64,000 nucleotides of DNA. It comes from Cryptomeria japonica. Its lineage: Eukaryota; Streptophyta; Pinopsida; Cupressales; Cupressaceae. The DNA lies in the NCBI RefSeq assembly GCF_030272615.1, contig NC_081408.1, positions 615,036,476 through 615,100,475 on the forward strand, read 5' to 3'. Positions 42,722 to 53,788 of this stretch are shown here, piece by piece. The notes beneath the pieces were generated by a model that saw nothing but the letters and a program-made list of their open reading frames with translations, made no database searches and was not told the origin of the DNA. A program made the translations under genes and the position numbers. The first letter of the stretch is position 1. Each line of letters starts with the position of its first letter.

Positions 42722-45700
42722 ATGATCAACAAGTATTTATCTTTAAACATGGAAGTGGGATCATCATCTATTCCTAACTTTTTTGCAAATCTGACTGTAG
42801 TAGAGGTCAAGGACCACCCTAGGCCAATTTTCAAGCAGTATCCGTATGTGGCTACCTTGGAAGATTCGGTTGGAGCATTTTCCTATGTTCCGGAGGGAGT
42901 TTTCTATGTTGAAGATGTTAGGGCATACATACATTGTCACATTGAGGACTTGGGAACATCTGAAATAAAGGGCATGTACATGAGTGAGCTGATAGGAGAA
43001 TCTGGAAATATCAAACCGACATACAAGCACATTGAAGACTTAGGGTTTACCAGAATTCGAAGATGAGATAATTAGGTATGTTTTGAGCAGAGTACATGGG
43101 GAGTTTATCTGGTTGGATAGACCTTGCAAGATCACCAAGGAAGCCATTAGGGCAATCACTGGTTTACCAAAGGTTGGGAAATGTCCAGAAAAGAAGGTTT
43201 TGAATGATTACGTGAATAAAATCATCGGTGCAGCATCTGACATGAGATCTATGAGAATAAGCACTATTACCAACACAAACATGAGATTCGGTAGCATGAT
43301 CATTGGATATAAGGTAACTCAATCAAACCGATTGAACTTTGTTTCCAATTCCTGCATTTTCGCAACATACAAAATTATGAGAGAAAATGAGAGATTGGAT
43401 CTATGCGGTTGGATGTTAGATGAGGAAAGATTAAGGGAGAAGAGAAAGGAACCTTTTGGTATGGCAACTTAATTGTCTACTTAATGTTATTTTTCATGAA
43501 TGACACTCCTAGTTTTGGGAAGAGGCAATGGGCATTTGATATCCCGGTAGGGAGACAATTGAAACAGTCAATTGCTACTTTAGGAAGTCAGAGAGATGAT
43601 AAAGTATGGGGTATTTTAAGGGTTCTAGAAATATATAAAGTCTAGGGAAAGGGTTCCTACGCATATTGTTGAAAAATATTCAATTGACATATGCTTCATG
43701 GTGAAGAAGGATGAAACACTTATGGAAGCGGTCAAGCCCTGAAAAATTTGGATTGAGGAAATGGGCTATGAAGTGGATGCACAAATCCTCGAGGCTTATG
43801 CAAACATGTTGATTGATGCACCTATTGATGAGGCAGAGAAGCCCTATGGTACTGCAAAACAAAAATCACAAGAGGTTGAAACATAGCTCAACAGGAAGAA
43901 GAGAGAGAAGAAAGAAGGAAAGGCTAGCAAATTTGTTGAGAAGGTCTCACCGGATATTAAAGCATTAATTGATGCTGTCCTGGAGAAAGGTAGGAAGAGG
44001 AAGAATCCAGAAGTACACATTGAACCTATTACAATAGAGTCTGAATCTGAGGATGACATACCCTTGGCATTCAAGAGGGTTGTAAGGAAGAAAATAGAGG
44101 AAACAAAGGTAGAGGCTAAAAAGAAACCGGTTAGGAAGGTTACATTCAAAATACTGACACAGAAGCAAGCACCAAAAGTAACCACTTCAGCTCCATCCGG
44201 TACTACAAGAAGGAAGAAGAAGAATGACATCAATCTGGCAATTCAATCTGGTAATGTGACTATCAATCCACCAAAAACTTGTGTAGAATTAGTAGATGAA
44301 ATTACTAAGGATGGCATGTTAAATAATGTAAAGTTTTATTATGAACACTTAGAGGACGATGAACAAAGAGAGGTAGAGGAAGCAATATTATTATATTTGG
44401 ATATTTATAAGAAAGCCTTAATAGAAATTGAAAACCAAATACCTGCAGAATTATATAATATGTTAGATTCTAGAAGACTGTCGGCAATGCAAGAAGACAA
44501 GCATATTAAAATTCAAGAGTTGTTATCTGTTTGTGTTACTGTTGCTCCAGAGGAAATGGAAAGGACACTTGAGGTGGCAGATAGAAAAGTCTTTAATAGC
44601 AAACATAGAATAACCAGTCCGATGCTAGGAAGGGTAAATGCAATTATAAAGGAGATTCAAAAGGCATGGGTTAAGTTCTTTGGGGAGAACAAAGGTTTCT
44701 TTACTTCACTGAAACCAAAGAAAGACATTGCAGACACCCCGGCTAAAGGAAAAGGAAAACGGATTATGGGTACTTCATCCTCAGTTTTGAAAAACATTAA
44801 GATAGTGGAAATAAAGGCCCCGATAGATACAAATGTACAGATAGATGTTGAGATACTGACTAATACAAAGAGTGAAAAGGTTGATGATGTATAGGATACT
44901 AATATTGAGGATAACAATCCTCTAGATACAAATGTACAGGTTGAGGTTACAGTTCCTATAGAGGAATCAACAGTTACAGAGATTGTACCAAGTGGCGAAG
45001 CCACCAGCGCAAGTGAGGAGGCTATAAAGGACAAATCATTAGAGGAGAAGAAAGGGGAAACCGATAGAGTACCGATAGTTGGTCCATCAATGTTGTCAAT
45101 TGACACCTTGCAGATTGTAAAGAAAAACATAACCGAGATGATTCCTACTGATCTCATGATGATGGCAACACAAAAATTAATGGAGGGATCTATAGATAAA
45201 GGGATTATTGATCAATCAAACACTGTTTTACACAAACTAGTCCCAAAGTACAAGATTGACAATGAAGCAAGCCCATCCTGCAAGCTTAAGACAATTACTG
45301 AGCACATTTCAAAGGATTTTCAATCCTTATAATAGATTTCAAACCGACAAGCATTGGAGAGGTTCACTCAGGCTAAAAGAGATGCATTTGATCAGGTGAT
45401 TGAATCAGAGAAGAAGAAGATTGATGAAAAGTTGAAATCGATAGATAATTCTTTGAAGTAGTGTATAAATATTTATAGGGTATGTTGTAACACATATATA
45501 CTTACAGGTAATGTAAATACAATGATAAAATAATTTCAAGAGAAAATTGCAAATATAGCTAATTCTTTTGATAGATTGACTTCATTGACTACATCCATTG
45601 ATGATCAAATTTTGATTTTGGAAGCCCAAATTTCTATTCTTGAGAAGGAAAGAGACAAAATCATAAGAAGAGCCAGAAGTCAAAGGCTTGGTGAGTCCCC

Positions 45701-45909
45701 GGTTGGATTCACTCAGTGTACATAAGATAGAATGTATGGATATGGTTGGAAAGCCCACACCGACAAAGGTAAGTGAGAAAGAGTCATTTGCATACATATT
45801 AAATGGACTTGTATCTATTTCTGACACTTTCAAAACTGGTTGGGATACTTATCTTGAGCTATTGGAGAAGGCTTATCCGGAAATTTTGAAATTTGTTAAG
45901 CTCCGGTAA
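42722..45909 (+). pseudogene. large unknown ORF in place of pol, broken
   Basis: Pieces 42722-43066, 43083-43472, 44064-44894, 45090-45332 and 45688-45909 probably derive from one protein of about 1000 residues. The first parts contain VEVKDHPRPIFKQYPYVATL and IWLDRPCKITKEAIRAITGL, a style I associate loosely with plant transposon-encoded proteins of unknown function that have a KEAIxxITGLP motif. The middle is Lys-rich and basic (KKKPVRKVTFKIL), then helical (ELVDEITKDGMLNNVKFYYE), then acidic Val/Asp/Thr-rich. The end is coiled. No polymerase, protease or integrase motif is present. I do not know its function. Confidence 0.65.
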
Positions 45910-45982
45910 TATATTTTTGGGATATTCATTGTACAATTTTTTTTGGAACTTTGACATTCTTTTTTAGAATTTTTGATGGCAT

Positions 45983-45999
45983 TGATGTCAAAGGGGGAG
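45983..45999 (+). promoter_or_regulatory. upstream polypurine-tract-like block
   Basis: TGATGTCAAAGGGGGAG, the same 17 bases as 3964-3980, about 185 bp before the LTR. Confidence 0.5.
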
Positions 46000-46170
46000 T
46001 GATATAGATATGAAAAAGAATAGAAGGATTTGTATACATTAGGGGGAGATATGGAGATATGGGAGTATGGAGTATTTTGCATTAATGAATATTCAGTTCA
46101 AGGGGAGCAGACAAGATGGAACCGACAGATGAAACCTTGACCATTTTTCACATGAGTGTTGCCATCAATG

Positions 46171-46183
46171 CCAAAGGGGAGAT
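46171..46183 (+). promoter_or_regulatory. polypurine tract
   Basis: CCAAAGGGGAGAT directly before the 3' LTR. Confidence 0.85.
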
Positions 46184-47105
46184 TGTCAGCAATTGACACT
46201 CAATTGGTTGGTTTCACTATGTTGTCATTGATGGCAACATGGTATTTTGTTCCAGCTTCATGTTTTGGTTCAGTTGTGTATCGGCAGGCATTTGACAGAC
46301 ACTACACCGACACCGGTACCGACAGGACATAAGGATTTCTTTGGTTACTAGCAATGCAGACTGACAAGGTTTAGAATATGGTTATCGGTATTGGAGGCCG
46401 ACATCTCTTGGATCCAGAATCAACAATTGTTTTTGATATTCATGCATTTATGTTATATAGCCATGTAATTTGATATTGTAATTATCTTTGTAAGCCGACA
46501 TACGACATGATAAGTTGTGTAGGATATATAGGTTAGTTGGATTATATCATTTTGATATAGATATGGTGAAGGATATGTGAATGTGATATAATGCAAAATA
46601 TATCAGAGAGATTATGTATGTGAGGATATTTATGTAAGGATTTTTCTGGTAAAGGGTTTAGGGTTTCAGACCGGAACAGACAGAGCTTAAATCGGAACTG
46701 TATTCTGGCATAGAAGATGCTATCTTAGCAGTTCAACACTTCTCTAGATTGTAGTCTGAATTTATATGTAGTCAGTGAGGCTCCATTTGTGATTGAGCAA
46801 TGTGCTCTAGGCTATAAGCCTTCCTGCAAGTGTAGGTCCCTTATATTATGTAATATCTCTTTATATGGCTAGTGGATTGATATTGTGGGTCACAAATCCC
46901 ACCGTGGTTTTTCCTCTTTGAGGTTTTCCAGGTATAATTTTGTGTGTTATGATTCTGATTTATGTGATTGGCTTATTGGTTGCTTTACTTCTTTCAATTT
47001 TGTATGTATCGATATACCAATTGGTGTATTCATGTTTTGGCTAAAATTAATTCATCTGGTATAACACTGATTCACCCCCCCTCTCAGTGTTATTGGATTC
47101 CAACA
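46184..47105 (+). repeat. 3' LTR of the non-autonomous Copia-type element
   Basis: 922 bp, TGTCAGCAATTGACACTC to GGATTCCAACA, partner of 40267-41196. Followed by the target duplication GACCA. Confidence 0.93.
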
Positions 47106-49650
47106 GACCAACCTGAGCACCCCTACATGTGAAAAACCTTTATGGATGATTCTTACAATCAAGAAATGATAGAAAAATTATTCAAAGTTAATCTCAATGG
47201 GCTTGTAGCTCAGCTTATCAGTCAAGGGGTACAATTACCCCTTGGCTTTGACCAATCAGTCCTTGACACTCCCGTACAAGGTGACCTTGTAAATAGGCCT
47301 ATCCTCAATACCATTCTTCATCCACTACTTGCAACTTCTGCACCAACCACTTCTATACCTACAATTTCTATACCCGCTAGCACTTATAATCCCCCCATAT
47401 TACAACCTCCTAGGTGATCTGCACCTCTTCACAATTTGGCTAACTACATCAATGCTATCTTGCCTCCTATTAGTACCATTACCGCATTGTGACCCTTAAG
47501 CTATTCACAACCTCTTGTTTCATCCTATAGAGTTAAAAATTGCATATCCCTTTGCAATTCCACCTACACTTTTGTAGCCACTATAGTGTCCATTCCCCTA
47601 GAATTTGGGTAGGCTCATTTCATCCCTTGCATCAACCTTTTCCATCTTAGGATGCTCAAGACACCTTTTAGCAACTATCCTTCAACTTTTGTTTCATGTT
47701 AGCTACGTGTTTCTCTTGCCATTTGTCATTTTTTAGTGTGATTTGTCCAGACACTAGCGCATCACGTGAACATCAGTGTGCCGCACATTCGTCTAGCAAC
47801 ATCTTAACATTCAAATGTCAGTTTTGTGCATTTCAACACTTGTCACCTATCTTGGTCAGTGGAAATGACTTGGAATCTTCTGAAATGGCTCGACGACCCT
47901 CTTTTTCCCTCTTCTCTCTTTTAAATTTAAATTCTCTCTTCTTTCAATCTCTCTAGTTCCTCTACACAATATCTCTAGCTCTCTTGTCTCTCACAAATTT
48001 CTCTTGCTCTCTCTCTCACTTGCTACAATAGTCTCTAGTTTGCTACAACAGTCTCAAGCTCCCACAATAATCTTTTGCAACTCTCTTGGCTTTCTCAAGC
48101 CCCTTTGGTAATATCTTTCTACTATTATATCTATCTCGTCTTTGAGCATCTTGGGATTTATCACATCCCCTATCTATTTGATCATTCTTTCTATTTATCT
48201 TTTGATCTATCTATCTATCTGGGTTGTCTGTGGAGGTGGAAACATCAAAACGCGAGTCTGACTGAGGCAGGCCTCTAAACACAACCCCCAACATTTTTCC
48301 TCTTCTTCATGTGTGTAGGTTCATTAAAGGCATTCAAACACATGAGAGTTTTCTTTTGCCTTATTTATGCCATTCATATTCATTTCTATTTATCTTTATT
48401 ATCTGAACTATTCGTTATCACGTTTCTAACTTCTGGGTTTTGCAGTTAATTAAAGAACACAAAGTCAAGTTTTCGTGTTTCTAAGTCTTTTCTGTTAGTG
48501 GTTCGTACGTGAATACATTGCGTCACACAAACGTTTGTATGATGTGCTGACATTCTTGATCGAGACGCTCAGACTTAGACCGAATAATCTCCGTGTCTAC
48601 TCTTTTGATTTCTCTAACTAGATATCTTCACCAGTTTCACTAGTTGGAGATATCTGAATGTATGTTGTGAAATTGGCTCTTACGGGAGCATAGTTCTTCC
48701 CTCTGCAGGGTCACTTTTGCACCACAACACATGCTATCAATATATTGGTGGTGGTATATTGACCATGTTTATATATATTCCAAACTCCAACTCAGGTCAC
48801 TACATTCCTAATGTCCAAAATCAACAACCCGACCTCATGAAAGAGATCTAGGACATGAAGGATCTCATCAAAACATTAAGGATGGGACCTCTAAGAAACC
48901 CTACACATTTGAGGAAATTTGTCGTTGTCCCTATGATCCTTCTATTTCAATGGCTTTGTACCCCTAGTTTTGAAATGCCTAAGTTTGAGAAATACAAAGA
49001 CAAAGGGGACCCTATAGATCACGTTCAAGAATGCTACATAGCCTATCAAGAGGTCTCCTATAGTGATGTCTACTTATGCCGACTTTTTCCCAAGAGTCTT
49101 AGTGGACTCACCTTTGCTCGGTTTTCAGCCTTGCATCATGGCTCCATCAAATCATTCCCAGACCTCATATAGAAGTTTGTGTCCCATTATGAATACACTG
49201 AAAATGACGCCTCTATGATGGACCTATGCAACACAAAGAAGAGGCCTGGAGAGACTTTCGCCAACTTCTTGTAGAGATGGCAACACCTCATCAAAAAATT
49301 CCCTTGGGACATACCAGAGTCATAAAAATTGAGTTATTCCTATGCAGCCTAGTTTAAAAATGTCTCGTCCTTTGACTTGTCAGTGTCTCGATTCCTTCGA
49401 ACAGGTTACCAAGAAGGGTCTAACATTATAAAGAGTCCTCCTAAAGGAAGGTACTCTCAAACCTTATCAGGAAAATTTGCAGGGTCTTTCTTTGTCTAAT
49501 GAAAAACCTAGGTTTTGGTCCAAAAATAAAAATGTCGTCAAGGGTAAGTGCACCAAGATGGTGTGCAAAAAGGGGGGTATAAGTGGACAATATTCTTTTA
49601 TGAAATCAACTAAACCTAAACTAGGAGGAGCAATTTGAGACTCGTCCACT
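47106..49650 (+). pseudogene. Gypsy gag, continuation after the insertion
   Basis: 47142-47417 reads MDDSYNQEMIEKLFKVNLNG and onward, with a Pro/Thr/Ile-rich end. After about 1 kb of unrelated sequence the Gag core resumes at about 48775 (NSGHYIPNVQNQQPDLMKEI) and 48855-49172 (PKFEKYKDKGDPIDHVQECY, LFPKSLSGLTFARFSALHHG). This is the Retrotrans_gag pattern GDPxxHVxxC. Stops follow at 49170, 49273 and 49323. The end (KPRFWSKNKNVVKGKCTKM) near 49500 is the last recognisable piece. Confidence 0.75.
47700..48770. other. unassigned block inside the Gypsy gag, possible insertion
   Basis: About 1.07 kb that interrupts gag-like sequence. It starts near TGTTAGCTACGTG and ends near ATATTGACCATG, so TG...CA borders are possible (a solo LTR), but I found no matching target duplication. 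It contains CT-rich and ATCTATCT stretches. Confidence 0.4.
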
Positions 49651-50631
49651 CAAAATTTGAAGATACCAAAAAATAAAGATTGTAGTACTCTGAATCTAGT
49701 TTCCAAAATACTAAAGTTTTTTAAAATTGGATAAGATTAAGTGGGTCAAATCTTTCACCTACACAAAAGTGTTCCTATTTTTTTCAGCAAAACGTAACAT
49801 AGTGTCTAACGCATGCATCAAAAAATTTATAGTTTCATTTAGTATTTTGAAAAACCCTTTAGTAGAAAGATAGTTAAGAGAGAGCACTACAAGTTGTGTA
49901 TTTTTTATAGTTTTTTGTCGAGTACTTTTTTTTTATGATTTTTTAAAGTGGACGCATCGTGAAAATCAAGTACTTGTTCAAGCGTGTCACATAACTTGCA
50001 CCAAAATAATAAAAAAATTAATTTTTTTTTAAGTGTAAAAAATGAAGTGTAGAACAATAACATATATTTTTTTTCAAATTTGGACAAGTAGTTCAAAAGT
50101 TATTAAAAAAATGGTATACCTCTATCTTTGATAACTCTAGAGACATTGGTAAAAGGAATTTAAGATTAATATGTTAATGTTGTTCAAATTTTTAAAAAAA
50201 TATATGGCTAGATAGCTTAGAAGATGGGTGAAATTATGGTGGCAATTTTACAAATACCCACTTGATAAAATGTAAATCTGATGATGATGAAGTTGAGAAA
50301 CCAAATTGGAAGAAGAAAACATGTAAAAAGGAGGGAAATAAAGCTCCCAAACCTCATCCTTGCTATCTAAGCCTAAATCCAAGCCAAAACGTGTACACGT
50401 TTTTACATAAAAATAAAAAACACGTACGTGTTATGTTTAGTAAGAAAAATGCGTACGTGTTTTGCTTACATAAAGTTATATTAGTAACATGGAGTTATAT
50501 GCAATTGATTTAGCATTCCCTTAGTTTTTTTCATTAGGATATATACATAAAATGTAACATTTAAGTATGCTATATTTTCTCTTTGCCTTTTATCTTTTTT
50601 ATACTTAAATGCTATATTTTATGATGATCCA
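49651..50631. other. AT-rich sequence, nothing recognised
   Basis: Poly-A/T tracts and no domain. An 84-codon Lys-rich frame at 50262-50513 is not recognised. Two ACGT-rich palindromes lie at about 50387-50460. Confidence 0.5.
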
Positions 50632-51105
50632 TTAGGACATCATATGGTGTCCTAAGGGGTCATATGGGGTCCTAAGGGGCCACACGTGTTAGGACACCGT
50701 ATGACCCCTTAGGACACCAGATGACGTCCTAAGGGGTCATATGGTGTCCTAAGGGGTCATGCCATGTAGTAGGATAAAAGGGGTCATATGGTGTACTGAG
50801 GGGTCATAAGGTGTCCTAAGGGGTCATATGGTGTCATTAGGGATCATATGGAGTCATTAGGGGTCATAAAGGGTCCTAAGGGGCCACACATGTGTTAGAA
50901 CTCCATATGACCCCTTTAGACACCATATGACCCCTTAGGAAATCATATTGTCCTAAAGGGTCATATTATGTCCTAAGGGGTCATATGGTGTCGTTAGGGG
51001 TCATATGGAGTCCTAAGGGTGCACACATGTGTTAGAACACCATATGACCGATTAGGACATCATAATGTCCTAAGGGGTCATATGGTTTCCTAAGGGGTCA
51101 TATGG
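50632..51105. repeat. 20-bp direct and inverted repeat cluster
   Basis: Degenerate units of GGTCATATGGTGTCCTAAGG in direct tandem, interrupted by blocks in reverse complement (GACCCCTTAGGACACCATAT). Strand switches occur at palindromic centres GGCCACACGTGTTAG (about 50690), GGCCACACATGTGTTAG (about 50890) and TGCACACATGTGTTAG (about 51030). Each unit contains CATATG. Confidence 0.9.
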
Positions 51106-51406
51106 TGCAGAGAGAAGGGGAGAGATATAGAGAGGCGAGATAGATGAAAGTGGAGGGGATATTTAGAGTGAGGGAGGGAAGGAGAGGTATTCAAAGAGAG
51201 GGAGGGTAGATAGAGACAAGTAGTTAGAGAGAGAGTTAAAAGAGGGAAGGAGGGAGGGAGGTAGAGAAAGGGATGGAGATATAGAGAGAGAGAATAGTAT
51301 GAAGGGAAGGAGGTAGAGAGTTAGGGGAGTTAAAAGTAGTGAGGGATGTAAAGAGACATAGGTAGAGAGAAGGAGAGGGGAGATAAAGAGTGTGAGATGG
51401 AGAAAA

Positions 51407-51480
<74 letters not shown>

Positions 51481-51740
51481 TTAAAGAGTGTGAGATGGAG
51501 AAAAATAGAGAGAGAGAGAGAGGATGTGTGTCATGTATTTAGAGAACGAAGGGGAGATATAAAGAAGGGTGAGAGAGATAGGTTTAAATCTTGAAGGAGA
51601 TGAGAGAGTGGGATAGAAAGATGGGGGGGAGAAGGGGAAAGGGGGAGTGATAGGAAGAGAGATAGGTCTAGATATGGAGGAAGATAAAGTGAGTGAAAGT
51701 GAGTGAGTGAGAGAGAGAGAGATTAGTGATTAAACTAAAA
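51106..51740. repeat. purine-rich block with (AG)n
   Basis: About 630 bp in which the plus strand is almost only A and G, with (AG)35 at 51409-51478. The phrase AGAGTGTGAGATGGAG with its flanks is repeated about 99 bp apart (51387 and 51486). Reading frames here are Arg-Glu repeats and not genes. Confidence 0.95.
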
Positions 51741-51746
51741 TTCGAT

Positions 51747-53210
51747 TGTCTAAGAAAATACTGTATGCGGGAAAAGCGAGTCGATAGAACTCAATATGTG
51801 GAAAATGGAGTCCAAGGAGCCTTGCTCACACACCCACAAGACTTCTTGGTGTAAGCTATAGAGTCATGAAGTATGGCTTAGCTTCCCAAGGTTGGTTCCA
51901 TGGTTCTCTATCTCACAAGGTCCCTCAAACCAATTTCTTCGCTCTCAGATCACTGAGCAAAGTGGTTTAGGGATGACAAATGCAAGAAAGAGGGATGCTT
52001 TTGTTGATTTTAAGATGAGATGCATCCTAAGTTATACATGATCCTATAAATGTAATAAACTAGTTATAAGATGACAAGATTAGTAACAAGACTATCCTAG
52101 CATGCTATATTAGTCTATGATTAAGCTAAATGATAAGGAAAATACTCTAAACATGCCTATTTAGATTAATTCCTATTGACAAGAGAGGCTAAATGATGAG
52201 CACAAATGATATATTAGAGCTTGGATGGATTTTGGTATAAGTGTGATGCTAAAGACTTGGATCTATGAAAACGGAGGAATGAGAGCTCTATTTATAGCAA
52301 AAATAGGGTAATGGATGGTCAGGATTGAAAGAGTTAATCAAGGGTTAAGTTTGAAAGTTGTCAATCCATGTTTACAATTGGAACCAATGAAATGGTGACA
52401 AATGTCAACATAAGAATGGGTTGAGAAGAAAAGGTAGGAAGCATTAAATGCTTGAGAAGACCTCATGGTTATCTTAGGGGTAAGAGTTATGGTTAAGTTA
52501 GGATTACCCATTGGATAAAGGTTTTACCCAAAGGATAAACTCTTGTGCAAAAGATTAAGGATAACCATGGTCAAAGCAATAAATGCTTGATGAGACCCTT
52601 GGGTTACATGGAGGTTGAGTTTAGGGAAATTCTTTAATCATGCTAGAGGGTTGAGTTAACCATTAATGGTTTGGGAGACTTTCAAAGTTAAGTGGTTGAA
52701 GCCTTAAAGGGTTTTCAAAGACTTTGAGGGTTTGAGAAGTGACTTCCCATTTTGTTTAGGGATGTGACAAAGTTTAGGAAATGGGTTAGGTTAATCTAGA
52801 AGCGATTAGAAGAGTCTAGAAGGGGTTAGGAATAGGGTTTAGGAAGCAAGTGGGAGATGTAGGATTTTGCAAGTGGATGAAGGGATAATAGGATTTAATT
52901 GAATAAAATGAATTTAATTCAATTTGGTTGCAATTTGGGGAAATCAAATAAATTAGATTTATTCAATTTAGGGTAAACTATTTAATTAAATTTGAATTTA
53001 ATTAAAAGTGGATAGAAGGGATTTAATTAAATAAAATGATTTATTCATTAAATGTCAAAAGAGGCCTAGTGAATTTAATTTGAATAAATTGAGTAATTTA
53101 CTTAATTTAAATAGAGGAATGTGGGTGATTTAATTACATTGGATTTAATTAAATAGAGAAATGAATATAAAATATTCATTTAAGAATATGGTCATTTTTA
53201 TACATCTACA
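51747..53210 (-). repeat. probable 3' LTR of a minus-strand Gypsy element
   Basis: On the minus strand it starts TGTAGATGTATAAAAATG right after a purine tract, has a TATA box CTATAAATAG about 920 bp in (52288-52297), and may end at CTTAGACA (51747). The layout polypurine tract, TG, U3, TATA fits an LTR. The partner 5' LTR and pol would lie right of the window, so this is not proven; the left border is approximate. Confidence 0.6.
52288..52296 (-). promoter_or_regulatory. TATA box of the putative LTR
   Basis: TATAAATAG on the minus strand, followed downstream by AGCTCTCATTCC. Confidence 0.55.
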
Positions 53211-53225
53211 TTTTGCCCCTCTTTG
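53211..53225 (-). promoter_or_regulatory. polypurine tract of the minus-strand Gypsy element
   Basis: CAAAGAGGGGCAAAA on the minus strand, directly before TGTAGATG. Same layout as AAAGTGGGGGCTAAA before TGTAGCG in family B. Confidence 0.6.
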
Positions 53226-53542
53226 AAGTGACGTGTGTGCACATGTTAATTCAAAGAAAATGATGTGTTATCATGATTTATGATCAAATAAAAATTTTAT
53301 GTCATTTTCAGATATGCCATGCCCCAGTTTTGATAATTGATGTTGATAATGCCCCCTCGAGAGATGAATCAAAAATTCAGAAATTTTTTATGTGATTTGA
53401 TAATTGTGTTTGTTTAACAAAATTTTGGCTATGTGGAATGCTTGAATTGATTCATCTCCCGATAATTGATGTGTGCAAGGGTATGAGGAAGACCACGAGC
53501 GAATTACATGCTCAATCCCCTAACCCTAATTTTATTTCACCC

Positions 53543-53550
53543 TATAAAAG
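53543..53550 (+). promoter_or_regulatory. TATA box of the PMD gene
   Basis: CCCTATAAAAGGGGAA around TATAAAAG, about 80 bp before the predicted ATG. A strong plant core promoter motif on the plus strand, antisense to the LTR on its left. Confidence 0.65.
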
Positions 53551-53623
53551 GGGAAAAGTACATTGTTTTGTCTCATTTGTGCTTGTTGACTTCAGAGAAA
53601 GAGACTTTTGGAGAGAAGATAAA

Positions 53624-53698
53624 ATGCCTATTCCATATTCTACGTATCGATTTGAGCGCATTCGGAGGTATCGGAGGCCTGCTGCATATGGACCACCG
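53624..53698 (+). CDS. PMD gene, predicted exon 1
   Basis: 25 codons starting MPIPYSTYRFERIRRYRR and ending at PPP-type codons before CCG|GTAAGT, a near-consensus plant 5' splice site in phase 0. The peptide is basic and rich in Arg and Tyr. It lies about 80 bp downstream of a TATA box. The exon call rests on promoter spacing, the splice site and the in-phase acceptor at 54762; there is no independent support. Confidence 0.5.
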
Positions 53699-53788
53699 GT
53701 AAGTCAACCTTTTTGACTCCTTTTTGATTTTTGATTTTGTCGTTTTGGGTACTTTTTTGAAATTTTGCATGCGGGTTTAACGTTTCAG

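Larger units (their letters stand above)
40267..47105 (+). mobile_element. non-autonomous Copia-type LTR element with gag and a large unknown ORF
   Basis: Complete 6839-bp element with LTRs of 930 and 922 bp, TGTTGG...CCAACA ends, a perfect 5-bp target duplication GACCA, an initiator-Met primer site and a polypurine tract. The interior encodes a coiled-coil/zinc-knuckle Gag and then about 3.2 kb of broken unknown ORF. There is no protease active site, RT, RNase H or integrase. The Copia assignment rests on the primer site and on a polypurine-tract region almost identical to that of the pol-bearing Copia element at 4152-4184. The LTRs differ visibly, so it is not very young. Confidence 0.92.
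36160..49650 (+). mobile_element. decayed Ty3/Gypsy element (LTR end, leader, gag), interrupted
   Basis: A 5' LTR ending at 37389 is followed by a primer-site-like TGGCATGCCTAGTGGGACC, a 2.8-kb leader and a gag that starts at 40184. The gag is split by a complete Copia-type insertion (40267-47105) and continues to about 49650. No pol sequence follows. The LTR start is uncertain, and I found no 3' LTR in the window. Confidence 0.6.

Noticed and set aside
47700-48770. Solo LTR within the Gypsy gag
   Set aside because: TG/CA-like borders exist but I found no target duplication, so it is listed only as an unassigned block.
50632-51105. CRISPR-like array of short repeats
   Set aside because: Units are contiguous, degenerate and in both orientations with no spacers, and the DNA is plant.
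51397-51594. Arg-Glu repeat protein
   Set aside because: Direct translation of (AG)n in a purine block; no start context or homology.
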